Assembly: GCA_031216445.1 (NCBI GenBank)
Contig: CM062210.1
Coordinates: 14,643,501-14,707,500, forward strand
Source: Lateolabrax maculatus
Taxonomy: Eukaryota; Chordata; Actinopteri; Acropomatiformes; Lateolabracidae
DNA length: 64,000 nt
Reading direction: 5' to 3'
Within the stretch, counting starts at the first letter, position 1, and every line of letters starts with the position of its first letter. A program made the position numbers and the translations under genes. The notes under the pieces are model-generated. The model searched no databases. It was not told the origin of the DNA and worked only from the letters and a program-made list of their open reading frames with translations. Positions 1 to 22,179 of this stretch are shown one piece after another.

Positions 1-2810
1 AATAAGAACAACAAGATCAGAAACACTGATACTGAACACTGACTCCAAATGAATGCTAATGCTGCTCTGTGTCTGCTGGATGTGAAAACAGGAAACTGCC
101 AACAAGTTCATCATAAAAAGGTGATAATATGTAAATGTTGTGTTTACAGCTTTTGTCCTGCTGCCGCCAAGTGGACGGAAATCTGTTATTGCAGGTTTAA
201 GACAGAAAAAGAGGTAAATTCATAATATGTTTCAGAATTGTTTGATGGAGTTGTGTTTTCAATCAACTGGCTTTTGTTTTATCAAGGTAAAATAAATTTT
301 ATCCAGAGAAATAAATAAACCGTTTGATAGAGTAAAAGATTGTGAAGTCTGAAAAAGGTGTGAGAAATTGGTAGTGGTTAAATTGCAGTACATTTTAGTA
401 ACATTTTAAATGAACCTTTGTGACATAACAGAGGAGTAACAGAATGAACATATAAACACATGAATAGAACATATATAAAAAGTACAACACAAATAATAAG
501 CAAACAAATTAAGGAAGAAAAGTCGTTTTTTGTCATCCATACATTGAATAACAGTTATGACCAAGATCTGTGAAAAGGAATCATTTTGACAACAATAATG
601 CAGCCGGTGAGATTGTCATTGTCAGCAGTGCCGTCGCATCAACACATGGTTAAGATGAGGACTGAACCTGTCAGAACCACAAGATGGAGACATTACAACA
701 GAGCTCAACCTGTAATCTACTTCATTACAGTAACATGGGTAACACTACTTTGTTTAATGGAGTCTGAATGAAGGATTATTCATAACATTACAACAGGAAC
801 ATATAAAAGGACTTTCTCAGACACTTTTACAAATGAATGATTCTAGAAGATCAAATCTCCTGTGATAGTGATAAGATCTTTAAAAAGTCATAATGTGTAA
901 CTGTCAGTTGTAGAAGGTAAACTGCACTTCAGGGGACAACAACCACATTTTAACCCAGAAACACTCAGGACCTGACCTCTGTATCCTCTGTGGCCCTGGC
1001 TATAGATCCTAGTTACTTTGCAGATAGATTTTACACACAGACCATCTGAACATTAATATGATTTATTGTTAGATTAAAATAAGCAGATGTAGGATGAGGG
1101 GCAGGACAGCAGCCGCCAGCTACAGTCAGAGAAAGAAGGCCCCACTCTCTCTCCTGTTAAACCCTCTCACAGAGGAGGAGATGCCTTCTCTGAGGCCATA
1201 ATCGATCAATATTTGAACAATAATGATTCCAAAGAGGCCTTTCACTGTGTGGCAGACGGGCCTGTTGCTGCTGGAACTGCACAAGTGAGGGGTGCTGCCA
1301 GCAGATCAGATCTTTAAAGGTCTGCGAGAGATCTTAGACCATCGATGCAGACGTACCTCAGATCTGGCTCTGCATTGCTGAGCTCATCAGCCCCTGAGGC
1401 GTCTCCATGGCAGAGCTCTTCTATAAAACCAAGACTCTTGTGCCTCTTGATCAGGCTGGTGTGCTGCTGGCACTCTGATGGACGACAACACACCACCCCC
1501 CACCTCCCCCATCGCCTCGACTCCCCCTAACCCCCAATCATCCACATCTCCTCACTTTTCTAAGTGGCTAAGTGACCGAGTGGAAAATGCATTAAAAATA
1601 AATAGAATCCTCTGTCCTCAAAGATGATGTCTTTTGATTTTACAGATCTGTCTACAATATTTTCATTACAGTTAGCTGATATCCACACAATTTTGTGTTA
1701 GTGTGAGCAACTTGTAAAGCTCATCAAAGTTTTGGTGACACAAGGAGTTACATGTTATAACAGTGTTTCTCATATATATAACATGACAGAAGTTAAATAC
1801 ACTGCAATCGACACAGGTTAAATGCTTTACCTGCGTTTCTGCTAACATCCTCAACACTGACACCAACACAAATCACTACCAAACACACTGAAAGGCTGTA
1901 ATGATTTACCTGTTAACACACGCTGACAGATGAACGCACTCCACTCTGGTTTTACATGTTACATTGACCTCATGGAAATGACAGTCATGACACGAGACTA
2001 TAAGCCAGGTGGTGCCTGTTATTAATGATATAAGATTATTATGACATAAGATGTATTCCACAGCATGAAACACACTGAAAAGACTCCTGTTTGCTTCTGT
2101 ATCATTGTACTCCAAACAAAGGGAAATGTCAGAGGTCAATTCTGGACCCTGAGAGAATAGTTCTCTGCCCTGAGCCCAGGTCCAGTGTTGAAAGGTCCCT
2201 TGCTTACCCATTTTTCACTATGACTAGGTAAAAGGTGAAGTCATTTATTATTTTATTTATTTATTCCCTGCATTATTATTATTTATTATTTCCCTTACAC
2301 ATATGTAATTTGTGGGTGGTTGTAAACTAAATGAATATTATTCTTTATATTTTTCAGACATGTCAGAGCAGCGACTAAAGTTGCTGTAGGTGTCACCTGG
2401 TCCAGTCTGTCTTTGTCTGCAGACAAAGGAACACAGCAGGGGAGACGCTGTGACAAGTGTAAGACAGCTGAGAATGACAATCTCACTACAGATTGGTATG
2501 TTCCACGCTGGTAGCAAAACAATGCCCTCAAGGTTAGAGCGGCGCTCTAAACATTAGGTGACAAGTTGAGTTATGAGGAGTGCAGGGTAAGATGGTACAT
2601 AGGTCGTCATGCTTTCTCCAGTCGTATAGGAGCACATTATCACTTTGTAGAGAAAATGCACACTTTCCCTGAAGCACATTATTAATGACAGCTGGCTTGA
2701 CCTTTACTTGTTTAAGTAATAAATCCAAGAGGTGCAGTGCTGAGCACCTTGTTATTTACATCATGACTGGTTGCTATTTCAGTTTGAAATATCTTGCGTG
2801 ATCTGACTGT

Positions 2811-3036
2811 GTACAATCTTACTTTTACCAAATACATGAGCAGGTAAAATATATTGTAATTATATACTGTAATCTTCTTTAATCCACTCATATTTATTCC
2901 CTATGTCAGTCGATGCATGACTCTGCCTATTCAACACTGTGAAGACTGAAGATTCAAGTCAAGTCAATTTTATTTGTAAAGCATAACAAAAGTTGGGTAC
3001 AATCTTACCTTTACCAAATACATGAGCAGGTCAAAT
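2811..3036. repeat. Direct duplication of about 39 bp around a repeat-like insert
   Basis: The segment 2811-2849 recurs at 2997-3036 with only a few differences; both copies share the core ACCAAATACATGAGCAGG. The DNA between them includes TCAAGTCAATTTTATTTG (about 2957-2974), which resembles the start of a common fish interspersed repeat. The arrangement could be a long target-site-like duplication or a simple segmental duplication. Confidence 0.6.
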
Positions 3037-5236
3037 AAAACAATAAAAACAAATAAAACTCTCTGTTAACATAGGGATTTTTTTATTAATTTTTTTGCCG
3101 TGCTACGTGGGTTGGGCTGGTTTATACATAATCATACTGTACATACTGAAATCACAATCAAACGCCTCATATTTTTTCAGTAAGTAGACAATGTTCTTAA
3201 AGGGGGCATCTCCCTCCATCTGACCTGATGCCTGACAATTCCAGTGAATCTGTTCTCATTTTGTCCATCCCCATCAACTCTACTGGCTTCTCCCCCCATT
3301 TCTCTCTTCTTCCATTTTTTAGGAACCCATGGGGGACAGAGAGGAGCCTTCTCCAGAGAAAACCCCTGCAGTCCAGCCTGGAGCTCCCAGCTACCCAACG
3401 TCATCCATGTCTCTTCTCTTACGTCCAGTTTCAACCAATCAACGTGTAAGCTCTTCAGACTGTCTAATGAATAATGTAATCAATCAGACAAGGTGCGGCC
3501 TCTCAGCTTGCTAACAGACATATAGGGTGGCTGATGCAAAGAACGACAGGACAACAAGACGATGACAGATGCCAACTCTCCACACCACAGCTGACAGCTG
3601 AGAATGGGACTGCAGACAGGGAAAGCTTTGTGGAGGCTAATTAGACTACCCAAGGACAGGACCTGAAGTGTGGCGTATCAAGTGTTGAAAGGGTCTTGTT
3701 ATGCAATGCATAGGTCTTGGAGGAGTAAATGTCATCTCCAACTATGTCTGAGGCAAATTATCACTTTTTATGACAGCTTTACACTTTGCATGGTGCAGAA
3801 ATAGCTGGTTTGATGTGTTGACTGTTGCCACTTTTTTAAGAATTTCCTCACTTTTCCCAAAAATCCCAAATATTTGGTTTCCATTCAAATAATATTTTTT
3901 TCAGATGTTTGTCTCTGCCACTTTCAGTACTTGAATCTTACACTATACACTATACTGTAAAAGTCCCCTTTCTGCTGCGTAATATCTGGAAAATTTCACA
4001 TAATGTGTTCAGGGGACACATGATGTTATCTTACATTGTCAAAAGAGGGCCGTAGATTAAGTTTAGATGAGGATCTCAGTTCAAACTCAAATTAACAGCA
4101 GCAATAACTCAGTTGACTTTAGACTTATTGATATAGATCAGTTTGTTTAATCTTGACCTTAGCTCACAGATACTGTGGTAGCTTGCCTTCAGTATTGTTG
4201 TCATGTCAGGATGAGAAAATCAACTAGAGACTAGAAACACTGCTTTTCCCCTAAATTTAATAGCAAACACACACAATCATAATGGTAAAGTTACTGCTGA
4301 GAGGGACACATGACAGAGCTTTCGTTTAAGCTCAGTAGAAGGACTCCTAAAACAATTTCACTGGGTTATCTTCGTCCTCAAGGGTAAATAGAAGGAAATA
4401 ATGCCAGGCCAAGTGTGGAGCAACAGCTGCAACTGTGTGTGATGTTCAAACTCATTGTTATATCCTGTCAATGGCACAGACAAAAGAAACAAAGGACACG
4501 TTAGAGTAGTGAAAAAGAGCTGATCCATTCAATGAAGCAAGTTCTTTAATTCAGGTGTTGCTGAAATAAGGAAGTCAGATTATTTTCTCAAAAAAATTAA
4601 CTTGATTTAGGCTATATTTTTGGTTCATGGTCCAGAGTGCTATCAGCTCAGGGTGGGATCAGAAGGACCGAACACCTCTTTTCTTTTGGTCAAACAGTTT
4701 CATAAAGGGCAGAACTGAGCACCACCAAAGCGTTTCCTAAGAGGAAACCGATGTCTCTGTGTAGGATATATCTGTTGAAGAAGCAGTCTTGTTTTTAATA
4801 GCAGCTGAATATTTGGTATGCTCAGGGGTGTGTGAGTGTGAGACAGAGCCAGTTATTGGAGGGTGTGGGTCTAAGTTTGATATAATGTGTCACTGTGCCT
4901 TTGCAAACTGCCTCAGTGTGTCAAAGGCACTGGCTCTAAAAATATCGTATGGTTTTCTCTGAGCTCAAGGACAGAAGGAAGGAAACAATGTGCCACAAAC
5001 ACCTTTCAGTCCACTGTGGTTTGTTTTCAAGACATTGAGAGTTTTGAGTGACTTTATTGGGACTGAAGAGTCTGTAAACAGAACAGTGACTGTAGGTAGT
5101 AGATATTTTACATTCTACTGTTCTTATATAAGGTCTGAAGTGATACAATGTCCTTAAGATATTATTAGTTGATATCAAATTTTGTATATAAAATATACAG
5201 TTGTACTGTGTACTTATTGTCCCTAGTGGCGTTTTT

Positions 5237-5625
5237 CCTTAACAGGAAATGTTTGACATTTTGGAAAATATGCTTATGCACTTTCTTGAGAGCTTGAGAG
5301 GATCCATACCACTCTCATGTCTGTACGTTAAATATAAAGCTACTAGGCCAGCAGCCAGTTAGCTTAGCTTAGCATAACGGCTGGAAACAGGGGAAACAGA
5401 TAGCCTGCTCTGCCCAGAGGTTACACAATCCACCGACCAGCACTTCTGAAGCTTAACATGTTTAATCTCGTTTGTTTGCACAATCCATAGTGTGAAAAAT
5501 GACGTGGTGTGACGGGGACTATTTCTTGGCTACGTCATACAACCTTCCCCGTCATCACCATGATGTTACCAGGCAGGCGGAGACTCCACGAGGTCACAGT
5601 GCATGGCATTTTGCACTACAAGTTC
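5237..5625 (+). mobile_element. Teleost foldback-type repeat, partial copy
   Basis: The sequence reads through hallmarks I associate with a common fish non-autonomous repeat: 'ACCACTCTCATGTCTGT', 'CAGCCAGTTAGCTTAGC', 'GGCTGGAAACAGG' and later 'GACTATTTCTTGGC'. Related copies occur in the window at about 14795-15285 and 61555-62140, where both inverted halves are visible. Here mainly the left half and the middle are preserved. No coding capacity is seen. Boundaries are approximate. Confidence 0.65.
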
Positions 5626-6666
5626 TCTGCATTTGTGTGCATTATCTGAGGAGTGAACATTTGCTTTAAACTGGCAGGCTTTAATTGGACATGCCATAAT
5701 TTATTTCCATCTTAAATGCCCCCTTAGAATAATAAACGTGTCTATTCCACTAAACTCTTTAACACCCTCTAGTGTTTTGTAAACATTTCACTCACTACTA
5801 GCTGCTATCCAAGCTTATAGGAAGCTCATTTAAAGGTTATAGAAGACATTATACCAACCAAATTCTTAATTAATCATGAAAATAATATTGACTTTTATTG
5901 ATATTGTGGTCCACCTGCTATATCTGTCTAAGTATCAACTTGAGCAACAGACCTGCTGATTGTAGGAAGGCTCATGATGCTCCGTCAGAAGTGCTGACTG
6001 CAGAAGGACACAAGACAGCTGGGAATGAAAGCCTCAGCGTTGCCCTTTGATGTGCTAAGGTTGGTTCACGGGTTGCAGACAACCAACTGTCAAGACCTAC
6101 AAGGTCATGGTGAAACCCGAAGTGAGAAGTTGTTAAAGTCAAAAGAGCTTGTAGCCTGTGTGCTTCTTGAGGAGGTCTTCGGGTGGTCCACCCAATAAAC
6201 ACTTGATTTAAGGATCCCCTCTGTTAACACAACAGTTATTACAAGCATTGACACGTTGTCATTAATAATGTGTACATGGGGGAGGTGATAAGTGTTCTGT
6301 ATGACCTAAATGTATACAGCATTGGCGCTGAAACTTTTGAAAGCAGACAGCTGTCATACCCAATCTTTTATTATGGATGGAGGAAGGTCAGCAGAGGTCC
6401 ACTGGGAGTCAAACAACAAGGAGAAGGAATCAAAGTAAAAAATTCACACGTTTATCTTGGTCCTCCAGGATAATAGAAGACAGACAATACTATAGTCTGA
6501 AGATACCCAGACTATTTTATCATAATTATTGTAGTAGTGACACACCAACAGGTGCAGATACAATGAATAATTAATTCATCTAAGAAAATATTTAGAATGT
6601 CTACTAGGGCTCAGACTTTTATATAATTAATATTACCACAAAAACAGTGTTTCACTTGAGGAAAGA

Positions 6667-6667
<1 letters not shown>

Positions 6668-6707
<40 letters not shown>

Positions 6708-6752
6708 ACTACTAATAATAATAATACTAATAATTATACTACTACTAATAAT
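6668..6752. repeat. A33 homopolymer followed by an ACT/ATA-type microsatellite
   Basis: A run of 33 A (6668-6700) is followed at once by short TAC, TAA and ACT repeats to about 6752. It lies roughly 260 bp upstream of the myosin TATA box. It may be the tail of a decayed retroposed element, but no body of such an element is recognisable. Confidence 0.85.
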
Positions 6753-6965
6753 GACTTCATATATCTGCTAAAATATTTCCAGAATTATTTAAAATTTACT
6801 GGCTTTTTAGTCACTTCAAGGTCAAAACAAAAATAGATGCCTAAGACCAGCTTAGTCTCAATTTCACTGACCAATGGTTACATGAGAGTTATTGTTGTCT
6901 ACTCCTTTATCACCAAATACAGATCTTCCTTTGTTTTGATTAGTGTCCTTTGTCCCTTGATCTTC

Positions 6966-7040
6966 CCTTATAGGGTGGCTGATTGTCGAAGCTCTGCCTC
7001 CTGGATGGATATAAAGAGGGGTTCAGAAAGAGGAGTAAGG
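6966..7040 (+). promoter_or_regulatory. Core promoter of the myosin heavy chain gene
   Basis: TATAAAG at 7010-7016 lies about 45 bp before the 5' splice site of a short non-coding first exon, so transcription should start near 7038-7045. Upstream are a CArG-like CCTTATAGGG at 6967-6976 (one mismatch to the SRF consensus), a CCAAT at 6871-6875 and an A/T-rich CAAAAATAG near 6827-6836 that loosely resembles an MEF2 site. These are motif matches only. The TATA placement relative to exon 1 is the strongest evidence. Confidence 0.65.
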
Positions 7041-7188
7041 ACAGGAACACAACACCTGCAGGTAAGTATATACATATGTTTTACTAATGACTTAACAATC
7101 ACATATTGAAAATACAATGTTACTATTTTGTTATTCCTTTTTAGAAAACCACCACATCACATCTATCAAGGAGAGGAAGAGGAAACAG
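7040..7188 (+). other. Two non-coding 5'UTR exons of the myosin gene
   Basis: Exon 1 ends at 7061 before GTAAGTATAT. Exon 2 is 7145-7188, bounded by a TTTTTAG acceptor and a GTAAAT donor. Neither contains the start codon, which is eight bases into the third exon (exon start 7872, ATG 7880). Two leading UTR exons are the usual architecture of vertebrate sarcomeric myosin genes. The exon 1 start is inferred from the TATA box. Confidence 0.7.
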
Positions 7189-7879
7189 GTAAATAGCTCC
7201 ATGCTGTTTCATTTTTCAAAATACAATTAATATATAAAAATAGAATAGACTCAAAACAACATTACTTTGTCTGCTGGGAGTTTCTGATCTCTCTGTGAAT
7301 TATGAGCAAATGCCTTTTATTAAGCTGATATACTAATATATGCTCATTAGAATTCATAAGTAACTGCAATTACTGTCTTTAACTTAGATAATGCCTGTGA
7401 TGTTTTTTCTATGTAAAGAAATGCATTAAATCCTAAACCTACAACAAATTTACAACAAATTACCTTGTAAGTTAAACAAGTGCTGCTCAAGGGACCATGT
7501 AATCAGAATGCTTCATTTTCATTACATTTCATTTATTTATGTGACTCAGGACCCTGATCACATGGTATGGAGCACAAACAAAATATACAATAATAATTAC
7601 AATAATAACCGTCATTACAAAGGTTGCAGATCCTCTGGTTTCCATACAGCCCTTTATATCTTTCAATGAACTTGGGAATTCTGGAGTTGTTCACCCTAAT
7701 GTCACAAATAGCCTGTCTGTACTTTTGGTTTTCATATAACATATACCTTTCCAGTTAAAACTCCTGTTTGGAATTCTACACAAATATCACATGATATCAT
7801 ATTTCTGAATTACTTTCCCATTTTTGCATAAACTGATCTTTCAGCCTTCAAACTATGTTCTTGGTTCACAGTTTTCAAA

Positions 7880-18777
<10,898 letters not shown>

Positions 18778-18848
18778 ACCGGATCTTAAAAGATATAGAT
18801 TAATTGTAGATTTTTAGTTTTTTTTTATTCTCCATGCAACATGAGTGG

Positions 18849-18861
18849 AATAAAGAATAAA
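18849..18861 (+). terminator. Poly(A) signals of the myosin gene
   Basis: Two AATAAA hexamers lie at 18849-18854 and 18856-18861, about 75 bp after the stop codon (18775-18777). This gives a very short 3'UTR, as is usual for sarcomeric myosin transcripts. The cleavage site is probably within 30 bp downstream. Confidence 0.8.
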
Positions 18862-18879
18862 TGAGCTCTAAAATGCACC

Positions 18880-20048
18880 GCCTTGATCTTGTTTCCTGTA
18901 TTGACAAGACTCTGAAGTGAATCAACACCATACAGAGAAAAAATTGAAAGTAAAGGCCTGCACTGTAAGGCACTAATACAATTTCATGCAGCACCTCCCG
19001 ACAACAGCATCCAAACCGCAAAATGAAAACTGAGTTGCTTTTCAAGTTTCGACATGAGAGGAGCGGAAGAGTTCAAACCTTTGCTCCTTGTTTCTGTAAG
19101 ACAATACCCTGCACTGCTGGGCTGGTAGCTCGAGAGGCTGACTGGTTATCTGAGAATGAGCACCAACAAAGCAAACTTACTCTCAAAACAACTGTAAGTG
19201 GTTGAGGCCATTGATGAGACCAGGCAGCATGAGTTAATAAAGAATAGATGGACTAGAGTCACCTATGATGGGTGTTACTGCCAATAGCTGTTCACTGTAA
19301 TTGACTATAACCAAGCTGTTGTCACAATGGTAGCTAACATGACCCAAACATAGTGTGGAACAGGCCTTTAAGTGCTCTCCAGTGGTGAGTTTTTTTTCAT
19401 ACTGCAAACATAGCATTACATGTGATATACCCCTACTGTATACTGTATATGATACTACTAAAAAGATTAAAATATGTAAACCAGTTGACCGACAGGTGAC
19501 TGACAGGACAGTGTAATCAAACATTATAAAGCAGTCGAGGTGAACTACAATCAGCCACCACTAGATGGTGAAAGAACTCCACTCAAGAATTTATTTTTCC
19601 ATAATAATGAAAAAAGGAAAAAAAAAAAAGAAAAAAGAAAAAGAAATATCAATACAATTACTTTTTCAATTTCTCTTGCAAAATGTTTGTAATGGGATTC
19701 ATGGTAACTTTATTTTTACTTTAAAGAAACAGGTGCAATTATCCTAAATTATCACATCATGAAGTCATATTAGTTAATAGATTTTTTCATATAAGTTATT
19801 TTTAGAGGGAGTAGGCCATCTTAACAGTGTTGTGGTTAATGTGGATCAGCATGTTAAAAACATCATTCAGAGGAACTTCTTATGTTACGGCTCTGTTTGA
19901 CCACATAGGACATATCAAAATACATAAAATTCTTTTGCTTCTATCTTAAAAACATAACCACTTAATTCATGGTTTTACTTTATTATTATAATTGTGCTTT
20001 AAATCAGTGTTAAAAGCAGTTCCTCTTGTTTGACTTGCACATATGCAT

Positions 20049-20099
<51 letters not shown>

Positions 20100-21340
20100 A
20101 TCACCTCCTCTGGCGGTTTGATGCCAGCATGACCATGCCCAGTGCTCCAACTCCCCATAAGAAAAAAGTTTGTTTATTGCCAGGTGAAAGCTGACACTGC
20201 TGTGTGCATTTGTAGCTTCCATACCGCAGAGCCTACAGCGTAACAGCTTTAAGTAATGAGATGCACACAGTGAAGGAACCTCTGATCTTTTCCTTTTCTA
20301 GTAAAAAGTGTTTTAAAGCACTTGAAAACGGCTTCTATCTTATTAGGTAAAATACTAATTATTGCGCGCAAGTCTGCGTATTTGCTATACCTTAAATTAA
20401 GAATTTAACTAGTAGATTTTACACAAGAAATACAAATATTTCTGTTGGCTTTACACACATTCGATATACAAGCCAAATACATTCCTAAAGACCAAACAAA
20501 TAGCCTATTGCAGCCCAATACTGTCGCTCGTGGTTTTTATCACTGTACAAAATACAAGATAAGCTCTCTGTCGGCCTCTGTTATCAGCGACTCCATAGAC
20601 TTAGCTTTGTGCCATTTACATGTCTTTACCCAGGGAACTTTGGATAAGGCTGGAGGAAGTACACAGCTGCAGTGTAACCAGTGTTTCACTTTTTCTTATG
20701 ATGACATATGATGGAAAAAACAGATTCAAAACCATTGCTCTAAACACTATGACACATGATGTGAAGCAGCCATGCCTTTCCCAGATGATGTCAAGGCTAA
20801 TAATACAAAGCAGACTGGATTGTCTCAGTGTGAATGTCTTACTGGTAGAAGTCACACAGAGAAGAGAAAGTCATGGACACAAAGTACACTGCCAGCAAAC
20901 ATACACATGCAGTAACAATTTTACAACTCAATCCACCCAGTCTTATGGACATCTTATCTAACCATCACCATAACAATTTGTGTGTTACCAAGCTAAGAAC
21001 AAAAGGAAACACCCACATGAATAATGTGAAACTGTGAACGGCCCCACCTATAGCACACACTATTTAAAGTAGATAGCATCCAGCAAAGCAGTGTGATTAA
21101 TATGGTCACTGAAAATCTCCCTGTAGACTGGAATGTAGCCTTGGGCACCGATCTTCTGTTTGTAATGCTCAGCATAGCTTTTCACTTATTATGGCATGTA
21201 AATACTGCAATGGGAAACATAGCAATGACACGATGAGAAAATCATGCTGGTTAAAGCTGGATAATTTGACATCAAGCAACTTGTTAAGCAGAAACACTAA
21301 TTCAACACAACCATCAACCTAAGAGTTCTTGTTGTAAATA
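18880..21340. other. Intergenic region between convergent genes, no gene seen
   Basis: This AT-rich DNA lies between the myosin 3' end and the inferred 3' end of the minus-strand gene. Open frames are short and have no splice support. It contains an A-rich stretch at about 19613-19642 and a (CA)n tract at 20051-20095. Nothing else can be assigned. Confidence 0.6.
20051..20095. repeat. (CA)n microsatellite
   Basis: About 22 perfect AC units lie in intergenic DNA. Short open frames of alternating Cys/Val across this tract are artefacts of the repeat. Confidence 0.95.
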
Positions 21341-21345
21341 TTACA

Positions 21346-21351
21346 TTTATT
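21346..21351 (-). terminator. Candidate poly(A) signal of the minus-strand gene
   Basis: TTTATT on the plus strand reads AATAAA on the minus strand, about 830 bp beyond the stop codon at 22180-22182. It would give the minus-strand gene a 3'UTR of roughly 0.8 kb (about 21330-22179). Other weak signals cannot be excluded without transcript data. Confidence 0.4.
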
Positions 21352-22179
21352 TATAAAAAAGATATATTAAGACTTTGATTGTCACTGTGCAAATAAGAGC
21401 AAGCACTGTATAGAGCACTTTGTTTGATTACAAATGTTAATTCTCACAAACAATATGATTATATTTCATTTAAAAATAACTCAAACTGTCAAAGCAACAC
21501 TCTTGCCTGTGTGGCAAAGAATATAAATTGCAATTGCTTTATGCTAACAATATTTACCACAATGAATTTCAATCTTCAAACATAGAAGAAAACAGATGAT
21601 GACACATCATATAATAGCACATTTATCCACACTACCTCAGCAATTATCATTAAGTACCAGGATGAAATGCCTAAAGATAAGCCTTACTGTATGTCAAAAT
21701 CCTAACCTTACACAGTAGTTTGATCATTAAAACAGCTAATACAGATGAACATCCCTCACTCATGCCATGCAACTGTCCTAACTATAAATTTAAACAATGG
21801 TTGATATCCCTAGATTGCAGATCTGCAATCATATACAGTATACTGTACATACACACATTCTAATCTTTAAACCTGTGCTGATAATATCATGCTTGCTTAT
21901 TTAATTATTGTCTTTCGACAAGACAGCAACCACCACTTTTGAAAAAAAAATCATGCAGGCAACCAACTGACCATATGACCTCATGTCTTCTCTGTGACAA
22001 AGAGAGTAAACAAAAAAACAGAAGAGAACAGATGAGATCACTTTACATAATAGATTTTAGCCCATCTTTCTTTTCGTGGATGTTCCCTTCTCATGTCCCT
22101 CTCGTTGTTCTAGATAATGAAGTTCAGGATCACTTTACAGACTTTACAGCAGGGAGGATTTAAAGCAAGTGGTGTGCGT

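Larger units (their letters stand above)
1..6965. other. Left flank: non-coding, no gene supported
   Basis: This is AT-rich sequence upstream of the myosin gene. Open frames here are all 60-110 codons, overlap on both strands and show no family resemblance or splice-site support. It contains repeats (listed separately) and a less AT-rich block at about 1090-1540, which has a TATAAAA at 1422-1428 but no attached coding exon. The block could be a distal regulatory element of the myosin gene, but sequence alone cannot show this. Confidence 0.6.
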
